DNA from: CAYLXP01 sp964387425
Lineage (GTDB): Bacteria; Verrucomicrobiota; Kiritimatiellia; UBA8416
Direction: 5' to 3'
Assembly: GCA_964387425.1 (NCBI GenBank)
Contig: CAYLXP010000077.1
Coordinates: forward strand, 1-25,610
Length of the DNA stretch: 25,610 nucleotides
How positions within the stretch are numbered: the stretch's first letter is position 1; every line of letters starts with the position of its first letter. The notes beneath the pieces are model-generated. The model was not told the origin of the DNA. It was given only the letters and a program-made list of their open reading frames with translations, and did no database searches. Position numbers and translations under genes: made by a program. Positions 1-5,410 of this stretch are shown here, piece by piece.

Positions 1-509
1 CGCGAAACGGCCTCGGCCAGAAGGTCGGAGACGAGCTGCAGAAAATTCAGGTCCTGCTGCAGGTCTTCCTCCGGGGCAGGGGGCCGGTCAATGCTAAAGG
101 TGCCGATGATGCGGCTCTGGTGGACGATAGGCACGCAGATGAAGGCCAGCTTTTCTGCCTGCCGGGTGCGGGTGCGGTCCAGGAAGTTGGCGTTCTGCGA
201 GATGTCGGGCACGAGCGCAGGCTGTCCGGATTCCGCGACGGCGCCAGTGATGCCGTCACCCAGCTTGTAGCTACCCCGCTGGCGCTCCTTTGCCGAAAGC
301 CCGCGTGAGGCCTCGATCTCGAAAATGTCCGAGTCGGCCCGGCGCAGGGTCAGTGTTCCGCGGGAAAGCCCCATTTCGTTCTCAAGAATGTCGAGAACGT
401 TGTCGAGCAGATCGGCGATACCATGCTGATGCGCCATGGCCTGCGAGATTCGGTAGAGAATCTCAAGCTCCTTCTCCGCCCTGCTGCGCGTCAGCGCTGT
501 CTTTTCCAT
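1..509 (-). CDS. NifA-like transcriptional regulator, N-terminal GAF domain (3' end outside window)
   Basis: This leftward gene starts with ATG at 509-507, eight bases after an AAGGA ribosome site, and is open to the window edge, so only about 169 residues are visible. They form one GAF sensor domain, roughly residues 15-168, with a helical start (ELEILYRISQAMAH), LLDNVLDILENEMGL, GDGITGAVAESG and FICVPIVHQSRIIGTFSID. The order and wording match the N-terminal domain of NifA-type sigma-54 activators, which sense nitrogen or redox state and would carry an AAA+ domain and a helix-turn-helix further on. Those later domains are not visible, so another GAF-containing regulator or histidine kinase remains possible. 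Its divergent position next to a sigma-54 promoter for amtB and a PII gene supports a role in nitrogen control. A good sigma-70 promoter lies at 553-580. Confidence 0.75.
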   Translation of the reverse strand, partial: MEKTALTRSRAEKELEILYRISQAMAHQHGIADLLDNVLDILENEMGLSRGTLTLRRADSDIFEIEASRGLSAKERQRGSYKLGDGITGAVAESGQPALVPDISQNANFLDRTRTRQAEKLAFICVPIVHQSRIIGTFSIDRPPAPEEDLQQDLNFLQLVSDLLAEAVS

Positions 510-552
510 TATGTCCGTCCTTCCCAAACCTAACTGTCTGCAAATAAGGACA

Positions 553-580
553 ATTATGTAGCACTATATTTAAATGTCAA
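553..580 (-). promoter_or_regulatory. sigma-70 promoter for the NifA-like gene
   Basis: On the minus strand a perfect TTGACA (580-575) is followed after 16 bases by CATAAT (558-553), a five-of-six match to TATAAT. It lies about 44 bases upstream of the regulator's start codon. This suggests the regulator is made by the housekeeping polymerase, in contrast to the sigma-54 promoter facing the other way. Confidence 0.6.
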
Positions 581-693
581 CAAAGATGTTCCATTGCGTT
601 CAGGTGATTTCGTTTATGTCGCGTCGTTGATGTTTTTATAAGCAGCTGTCTATCAGCTAGATATGGATCTTGTCGCTGGTTGCTCTCGAGGTT

Positions 694-709
694 TGGCACG
701 CGCTATGCG
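694..709 (+). promoter_or_regulatory. sigma-54 (-24/-12) promoter of the amtB operon
   Basis: The sequence TGGCACGCGCTATGCG has the invariant GG (695-696) and GC (707-708) separated by exactly ten bases, and a perfect TGGCACG -24 block. The -12 block is weaker (ATGCG against TTGCA). The predicted start is near 720, giving a leader of about 80 bases before amtB. Sigma-54 control of ammonium transporters is well established, and the divergent NifA-like activator fits. I found no exact TGT-N10-ACA NifA site upstream. Confidence 0.72.
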
Positions 710-798
710 AGTAGACGACCCATCGTGCGATGTGTTGTGTTCTGAAGGAGTAGCGAAATAGCGCGGCGCGAGATGCGCTGAGAGCAAAGAGGAGAGAA

Positions 799-2160
799 GT
801 GATGACGATGAGTAAACGATTGCTCATGGGGACGGTCCTTCCGGGGGCCTTGGTGTTCAGCGGGGCTGCGCTTGCCCAGGAAGCGGGTGTGGATGCCGTG
901 GCGGCCGCCAAGGAAGAGGTTACGCTGAACTTGAACATTGTATGGACGTGCCTGGCTGCGTTCCTGGTGTTCTTCATGCAGGCAGGGTTCGCCATGGTTG
1001 AGGCCGGCTTCACGCGGGCCAAGAACGCAATCAACATCATGATGAAGAACCTGATGGACTTCTCTATCGGTACGCTCGCGTTCTTCCTGGTGGGCTTTGG
1101 CCTGATGTTCGGTGCCACGAAAGGCATCATCGGAACATCGCTGTTTGGCTTCTCGGGGATTGATCCGGCCGGCAACGGCTGGGAGTTCACGTTTCTGATT
1201 TTCCAGACTGTATTCGCGGGTACGGCGGCGACGATTGTGTCGGGCGCGATGGCGGAGCGAACTAAGTTCCGTGGGTACCTACTCTACAGTCTGTTCATTT
1301 GCGCGCTGATCTACCCGATCTTCGGTAAGTGGGCGTGGGGATCGCTGCTGCTTGGTGACGAGGGCGCCGGTTGGTTGGAAGGCCTCGGGTTCTGTGACTT
1401 CGCCGGATCTACGGTTGTTCACTCCATTGGCGGCTGGCTGGCATTGGCGGGCGCCATCGTGCTGGGGCCACGGCTAGGCAAATACACGCCGGACAAGAAG
1501 GCGCGTGCTATTCCGGGGCACAACGTTTCGTTGGCAGCCTTGGGTGTCTTCATCCTCTGGTTCGGTTGGTTTGGCTTCAACCCCGGTAGCACCACGACTG
1601 GCGATGGTTCCATCGGTCGCATCGCGGTGACCACGAACCTCGCTGCCGCCGCCGGCGCCATCCTGGCCATGTTCACGGCATGGGCAATGGCGGGTAAGCC
1701 GGATGCATCGATGGCCCTGAACGGTGCCCTGGCCGGCCTAGTGGGGATCACGGCACCGTGCGCCACGGTATCGCCGACTGCCGCCATCATCATTGGTGCG
1801 GTTGCGGGCGTCCTGGTCGTACTGAGCGTTGTCTTCATCGACAAGGTACTGCACATCGACGACCCAGTCGGTGCGGTCAGCGTGCACGGAGTCTGCGGTG
1901 CGTGGGGGACGCTGTCATGCGGCCTGTTCAACTTGGATGGTGGGCTGTTTTACGGCGGTGGCTCGAAGCAGTTGCTCGTGCAGCTTTACGGTGTGGGAGC
2001 GGGTTTTGGCTGGGCTTTCGGGCTTGGATTGGTGCTTTTCCTCATGATCAAGCACACGGTTGGCCTGCGCGTGACGCCCGAAGAGGAACTGCGTGGACTG
2101 GATATCTGCGAGCACGGCATGGAGGCTTACTCTGGGTTCCAGATCTTCAGCACCCAGTAA
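799..2160 (+). CDS. amtB: Ammonium transporter, Amt family
   Basis: This gene encodes a 453-residue ammonium channel that would sit in the inner membrane as a trimer with eleven helices per subunit. It begins with a cleavable signal peptide (hydrophobic stretch ending ALA before QEAGV, around residue 27). Family landmarks are the FMQAGFAMVEAGFTRAKNA helix, the DFAGSTVVHSIGG segment with the conserved Asp and first pore His, the second pore His in SVHGVCGAWGTL, and the C-terminal tail GLDICEHGMEAY that contacts PII proteins in this family. The chosen ATG follows a GAGGAG ribosome site. A near-consensus sigma-54 promoter lies upstream and a PII gene follows 110 bases later. This is the standard amtB-glnK pairing, in which the PII protein plugs the channel when nitrogen is plentiful. 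Confidence 0.97.
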   Translation: MMTMSKRLLMGTVLPGALVFSGAALAQEAGVDAVAAAKEEVTLNLNIVWTCLAAFLVFFMQAGFAMVEAGFTRAKNAINIMMKNLMDFSIGTLAFFLVGFGLMFGATKGIIGTSLFGFSGIDPAGNGWEFTFLIFQTVFAGTAATIVSGAMAERTKFRGYLLYSLFICALIYPIFGKWAWGSLLLGDEGAGWLEGLGFCDFAGSTVVHSIGGWLALAGAIVLGPRLGKYTPDKKARAIPGHNVSLAALGVFILWFGWFGFNPGSTTTGDGSIGRIAVTTNLAAAAGAILAMFTAWAMAGKPDASMALNGALAGLVGITAPCATVSPTAAIIIGAVAGVLVVLSVVFIDKVLHIDDPVGAVSVHGVCGAWGTLSCGLFNLDGGLFYGGGSKQLLVQLYGVGAGFGWAFGLGLVLFLMIKHTVGLRVTPEEELRGLDICEHGMEAYSGFQIFSTQ

Positions 2161-2270
2161 CACATTCCGGCGGTGCGGTTCGGTGACCGTCAGCGGCGCC
2201 GAGTCGCACTCGAGACCGGAACGAACGGGATTTGAGGACTAGAGACGTAAGCAATAAAGGAGAGTGAATC

Positions 2271-2612
2271 ATGAAACTTATCATCGCCTACATTCAGCCC
2301 GAGAAGTTGAACGCGGTGAAGCAGTCCCTCTACGGGAGCGAGGTCTTCAAGCTGTCGGTTACCAATGCCCTGGGATGCGGGCAGCAGATGGGCTACCACG
2401 AGTCGTACCGTGGCGTCGACATCGAGGTCAACCTGTTGAAGAAGTTGCGACTGGAAGTCGCCGTCAACGACGATTACGTGAACCCCACGGTGGATGCCAT
2501 CATCCATGGCGCCCGCACCGGCAAGATCGGTGACGGCAAGATCTTCATCGTGGAACTGAAGGAATGTATTCGGATTCGGACGGGTGAGACCGGAAAGGAG
2601 GCTATTGGATAG
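2271..2612 (+). CDS. glnK: PII nitrogen-regulatory protein lacking the T-loop tyrosine
   Basis: This is a 113-residue PII signalling protein, full length for the family, with an AAAGGAG ribosome site before its ATG. PII trimers bind ATP/ADP and 2-oxoglutarate and, when paired with amtB, block the transporter. Visible landmarks are Q39 and K58 of the ligand site, the TGKIGDGKIF B-loop and the IRIRTGE C-loop. Aligned without gaps to E. coli GlnB, residue 51 is Ile (RGVDIEVN) where GlnB and GlnK carry the uridylylated Tyr, and residue 49 is Val where cyanobacterial PII has the phosphorylated Ser. Control by covalent modification of the T-loop at these positions is therefore not possible, and the protein probably responds only to effector binding. 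It lies downstream of amtB and upstream of a porin gene. Confidence 0.95.
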   Translation: MKLIIAYIQPEKLNAVKQSLYGSEVFKLSVTNALGCGQQMGYHESYRGVDIEVNLLKKLRLEVAVNDDYVNPTVDAIIHGARTGKIGDGKIFIVELKECIRIRTGETGKEAIG

Positions 2613-2688
2613 ATTGAGGACTAACCGGACAAGGTGGAATTCCGAACTGTAACTTGAACGAAAAGACAATAATGTAACGGCAACCGTC

Positions 2689-2711
2689 GGGAGCCCGCGA
2701 GGAGGGCTCCT
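2689..2711 (+). terminator. Hairpin between the PII and porin genes
   Basis: GGAGCCC (2690-2696) pairs with GGGCTCC (2704-2710) around a seven-base loop, with one possible extra G-T pair. No T-run follows, so it is more likely an attenuator or an mRNA-processing or stabilising hairpin than a full terminator. It could set the ratio of porin to transporter. Confidence 0.4.
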
Positions 2712-2742
2712 GACAACTAGCAAAGACGAAAGGGACGGAACA

Positions 2743-3456
2743 ATGAGAGTGATGAAAACAGTAGCAGTGGCAGCGACAGTGATGGCAATGGGATCGACTC
2801 TTCTTGCCGCCGAGGCGAGTCTCAGCCTCGACCTGGCAAACGCCTACATATTCCGGGGCGCGACATTTAATGACGGGGCCGTCTTGCAGCCCGGGCTCGA
2901 AGTCGGCGGCCTTGGCGGACTGAGTGTTGGCGTGTGGGGCAACCTGGACCTCGACGACTATGACGGCGCCGTGGAAGATGGGCAGTTCCAGGAGGTGGAT
3001 CTCTATGGATCCTATGCCCTTCCGGTTGAGGCCCTGGATCTGTCCGTGGGGTACTGCGAGTATCTCTATCCGTCAGGCGGCGGCGATGCCGATCGCGAAG
3101 TCAGTCTGAGCGCTGGCGTTGGCGCTGGGTGTGTTGACCTGGGAGCCGGCATCCACTACGGCGTTGATGGCGGAATTGAAGACTCGCTCTATGTTGAGCT
3201 GTCGGCCGGCACGAGCGTTGAGCTGGCAGAGGATCTCGATCTTGATCTCGGCGCGACGGTCAGCTACGTCAGCCCGGATGAGGGTGAAGACGGTTTCTCG
3301 CACTACACGGCCTCGGTCGGCTTGAGCTACGCGGCAGTCAGTGCCGGCGTGACCTACGTAGGACAGATTGATGACGATGTCCTGCCGGACGTTGCAGATG
3401 GCGGCGCTTACGATGTTGAGGTTCTCGGTACGATCGGTGCCGGCATCGAGTTCTAA
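2743..3456 (+). CDS. TorF-family putative outer-membrane porin
   Basis: The 237-residue product has a signal peptide (residues 1 to about 23, cleaved near LLAAEA) followed by alternating, glycine- and aspartate-rich beta strands, and ends in Phe, as many outer-membrane barrels do. The opening of the mature protein, LSLDLANAYIFRGATFNDGAVLQPGLEV, resembles the YxFRG start of the family annotated as TorF or Gcw_chp (TIGR02001). That family is frequently encoded beside glnK-amtB in Proteobacteria (from memory of the family). It is acidic and contains two Cys. The inferred role is passage of small nitrogen compounds across the outer membrane, but the substrate is unknown. The ribosome site is weak and the gene lies downstream of a hairpin in the same transcription direction as amtB and the PII gene. 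Confidence 0.72.
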   Translation: MRVMKTVAVAATVMAMGSTLLAAEASLSLDLANAYIFRGATFNDGAVLQPGLEVGGLGGLSVGVWGNLDLDDYDGAVEDGQFQEVDLYGSYALPVEALDLSVGYCEYLYPSGGGDADREVSLSAGVGAGCVDLGAGIHYGVDGGIEDSLYVELSAGTSVELAEDLDLDLGATVSYVSPDEGEDGFSHYTASVGLSYAAVSAGVTYVGQIDDDVLPDVADGGAYDVEVLGTIGAGIEF

Positions 3457-3495
3457 CATGCAACACTTCTAACCGGCCCCGGAAGGGGTGCGGCT

Positions 3496-3535
3496 GGGCG
3501 GCGGGGTCTTCGGAAGCGGATCCCGCCGCCCTTTC
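3496..3535 (+). terminator. Terminator of the amtB operon
   Basis: A perfect ten-base stem (GGGCGGCGGG at 3496-3505, CCCGCCGCCC at 3522-3531) with a 16-base loop is followed by a short TTT. It starts 40 bases after the porin stop codon and fits an intrinsic terminator, although the T-tract is short. Confidence 0.7.
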
Positions 3536-3601
3536 ATTAGGTCAGCCGGGCCACCGAGCGTCGTTCCTCCGCCGGATTAATCGAGGGTGAAACTGGCGGT
3601 G

Positions 3602-3750
3602 ATATGGAGTGCGGGGACGCAGTCACCGCTTTGGATTGGAGCGAAGCGTGACTTTGGCTGCAGGAGCATGTTGAATTGATCGTCATTGACTACATTCACG
3701 CGCTCCGCGCTCGAGGAAAGCGGCGATTCCATCGCCGCACTCCAAAACGC
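3602..3750. repeat. REPIN-like pair of inverted half-elements
   Basis: Two diverged copies of a roughly 50-base unit face each other. The left copy (3602-3651) reads TGGAGTGCGG, a hairpin core, CCGCTTT and ends GCGTGA. The right copy (3696-3750) is the same on the other strand, with an intact 8-bp palindrome GCGGCGAT-TCC-ATCGCCGC at 3720-3738. The arrangement, two inverted REP-like units around a short spacer, is that of a REPIN. An apparent 70-codon reading frame across it is a by-product of the repeat. Confidence 0.6.
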
Positions 3751-3844
3751 ATAAGACGAAGGAACCTGACACGTTAGGAAACTGGCCAAGTTTCAGGTCC
3801 GCCTCCGAGCACACTCGGACTAATCATGTGTGGAACTCTTCCTA

Positions 3845-3904
3845 GTAGGCCGGACATCCTGTCCGGCAGAGGAAGAGGACTGACGGGCAAGATGCCCGTC
3901 CTAC
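3845..3904. repeat. Double-hairpin (cruciform) palindromic element
   Basis: Outer arms GTAGG (3845-3849) and CCTAC (3900-3904) enclose two hairpins: GCCGGACA-TCC-TGTCCGGC (3849-3867) and GACGGGCA-AGA-TGCCCGTC (3882-3900). Both have 8-bp stems and 3-base loops, the same geometry as the palindrome at 3720-3738. It looks like a non-coding dispersed repeat. The stretch 3536-3998 otherwise holds only a 13-base direct repeat, GGCCAAGTTTCAG, at 3784-3796 and 3942-3954. Confidence 0.6.
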
Positions 3905-3963
3905 GAAGATGTGAATCAAAGGGTGGAAATGCTAAGAAAACGGCCAAGTTTCAGCCTAGGCAC

Positions 3964-3990
3964 AAAGAAAACCCCTTGATAATCAAGAGG
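3964..3990 (-). terminator. Terminator of tRNA-Cys
   Basis: On the minus strand CCTCTTGAT and ATCAAGGGG form a tight hairpin (3990-3972), followed by TTTTCTTT (3971-3964). It begins nine bases after the tRNA CCA end, so it most likely ends the tRNA transcript. Confidence 0.75.
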
Positions 3991-3998
3991 TTAAAGAT

Positions 3999-4072
3999 TG
4001 GAGGCGCGAACCGGAATTGAACCGGTGTAGCAGGTTTTGCAGACCCGTGCCTAACCACTCGGCCATCGCGCC
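3999..4072 (-). tRNA. tRNA-Cys (anticodon GCA)
   Basis: The minus strand folds as a complete cloverleaf. The acceptor GGCGCGA pairs with TCGCGCC, followed by discriminator T and an encoded CCA. The D-arm contains AGTGGTTAGG. The anticodon arm CGGGT-CTGCAAA-ACCTG has GCA at the anticodon. The T-arm CCGGTTCAATTCCGG is intact. An intrinsic terminator follows directly. Upstream on the same strand, 34 bases away, is a tiny basic-protein gene that may share its transcript. Confidence 0.96.
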
Positions 4073-4106
4073 ATTATGAGAGATAAAGTCGGTACGTCAG
4101 AGCCAA

Positions 4107-4205
4107 TTACTTGGCAGCAGCGGCGGCTTTGGCCTGCTGCTTCTGACGCTTCTCACGGCGCTTGCGCCGTCTCCGCTTCACTCGTGCTCTTAGTTGCTGT
4201 CCCAT
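4107..4205 (-). CDS. Very small Arg/Lys-rich protein (32 aa)
   Basis: ATG at 4205-4203 opens a 32-residue frame ending TAA. It reads MGQQLRARVKRRRRKRRE at the start and finishes with a Gln/Ala-rich tail, so about half of the first two thirds is Arg or Lys. Such a peptide would bind RNA or the ribosome. I recall similar short basic proteins starting MGQQL in PVC genomes, but cannot name a family with confidence. There is no clear ribosome site, but a perfect TTGACA with 17-base spacing to TAGACC lies immediately upstream and would place the transcript start about five bases before the ATG, consistent with a leaderless or nearly leaderless message. The gene precedes tRNA-Cys on the same strand by 34 bases. 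It could still be a chance frame. Confidence 0.5.
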   Translation of the reverse strand: MGQQLRARVKRRRRKRREKRQKQQAKAAAAAK

Positions 4206-4216
4206 ATCGGGCGAAA

Positions 4217-4245
4217 GGTCTATCAGATGACCTGATGCGTGTCAA
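4217..4245 (-). promoter_or_regulatory. Promoter for the small basic protein and probably tRNA-Cys
   Basis: On the minus strand TTGACA (4245-4240) is a perfect -35 and TAGACC (4222-4217) a weak -10, 17 bases apart. No other promoter is obvious between this site and the tRNA, so the two may be co-transcribed. Confidence 0.45.
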
Positions 4246-4278
4246 CGGTGAATCAGAAAAACAGGATCGTCTATGGCG

Positions 4279-5187
4279 TCAATCCCACAGACGTTCGGGA
4301 TAGATGCCTTTGGCGATCAGTTCCTGGACGCTTCGGATGACGTGGGGCTTGTCATCCTGGTAGGTGACACCGAACCACGAATCCGGGCTGGGAAGTACGC
4401 GGGTGCGTACGGTGTTGCTGTGAATGAGGCCGTCAACGGCGGCCGGGAGGAAGAACTCGGCCTTGAGCTCGTTGCCACTGTTGCGGAGGAAGGTCTCGAA
4501 GCCGGCTTCCAGGTGGCCCATTAGCGTCGGCGAGAATCCCCACATGTTCATGGAGACCCACTCGTCGCCCGTGAGTGACATCTTTGAGCCATCGGGGGCG
4601 GTGTTGATGGCGCGCTCTCCGTCACGCTCGATGGCCGTCAGCTCCACCACGCTGCGCAGGTAGTGCTCGGCATCCACGTTGCAGACCCCGCGCGCCACGG
4701 TTCCGAACTCGGAGAGCGTGTTCCGCAGGGCAAATCCAACCAGCGCGTAGGTGTTCTCGTCTTCTTCGTGCGCCAGGTGATCGTAGAGAAGCTGGTAGGC
4801 GCGTTGACCGTAGAAATCATCGGCGTTAATGACGGCAAAGGGCTCGTCGACAACGTCACGAGCCACGAGTACGGCATGGCCTGTTCCCCAGGGCTTGGCG
4901 CGTTCGGCCGGAACGCTGAATCCGTCCGGGATGTTGTCCAGCTCCTGGAACACGTAGTGGACGTCGGCCCGGTCCTCGAACTTCTGTCCGATCGTGGCGC
5001 GGAAGGTCTCCTCGATGTCGCGGCGAATGACAAAAACGATCTTGCCGAAGCCAACCCGCAGGGCGTCATAGATAGAGTAGTCGATAACAATCTCGCCCCC
5101 CGGACCCACGGGGTCGACCTGCTTGAGGCCGCCATAACGGCTGCCAATACCGGCGGCAAGGATAACAAGTGATGGTGATTTCGGCAT
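4279..5187 (-). CDS. Sugar-phosphate nucleotidyltransferase family protein
   Basis: This 302-residue cytoplasmic enzyme belongs to the GT-A-fold NTP_transferase family, which joins a nucleoside triphosphate to a sugar phosphate. The N-terminal signature LVILAAGIGSRYGGLKQ (residues 7-23) is the nucleotide-binding loop. KPWGTGHAV (98-106) and the metal-binding NADDFYG (121-127) follow in the usual order. The start chosen is ATG at 5187-5185, with GGAG ten bases upstream. An upstream in-frame ATG would add 19 unlike residues. The family is broad (glucose-1-phosphate and mannose-1-phosphate transferases among others) and I cannot fix the substrate. Mannose-6-phosphate isomerase 6 kb away makes a hexose-nucleotide role plausible but is not evidence. 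It is divergent from the dehydrogenase gene, with a 223-bp spacer in which I see no strong feature. Confidence 0.85.
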   Translation of the reverse strand: MPKSPSLVILAAGIGSRYGGLKQVDPVGPGGEIVIDYSIYDALRVGFGKIVFVIRRDIEETFRATIGQKFEDRADVHYVFQELDNIPDGFSVPAERAKPWGTGHAVLVARDVVDEPFAVINADDFYGQRAYQLLYDHLAHEEDENTYALVGFALRNTLSEFGTVARGVCNVDAEHYLRSVVELTAIERDGERAINTAPDGSKMSLTGDEWVSMNMWGFSPTLMGHLEAGFETFLRNSGNELKAEFFLPAAVDGLIHSNTVRTRVLPSPDSWFGVTYQDDKPHVIRSVQELIAKGIYPERLWD

Positions 5188-5410
5188 CTTACTATAGCTC
5201 CAACGAATTCTCAGTTTCCATTTAACGTGGAAAGAGTAGGTCACTCCAGCAACGATTTCAATGGGTTCGGCAAAGTAATATTATGCCATAAGCGCACATC
5301 GTGGCAAGAGCAGCGGACCCGGCCGGTCGAGCAACGAAGAAGTTGGCAGGGGCGTGAGAATCGTAGTAGGTTTCTGGCTCGACGGATAACGCAAATCCGG
5401 AGCCCGCACA

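Noticed and set aside
535..552. NifA upstream activator site (TGT...ACA)
   Set aside because: The spacing is 12 bases rather than 10, and it lies closer to the regulator gene than to the amtB promoter.
3577..3789. 70-codon leftward frame over the REPIN-like repeat
   Set aside because: Entirely composed of inverted repeat sequence, no start signals. It is an artefact of the repeat.
5326..5383. GTCGAGC/GCTCGAC inverted repeat before the dehydrogenase gene as an operator
   Set aside because: Only seven bases per arm with a 44-base spacer. This is expected by chance at this GC content.
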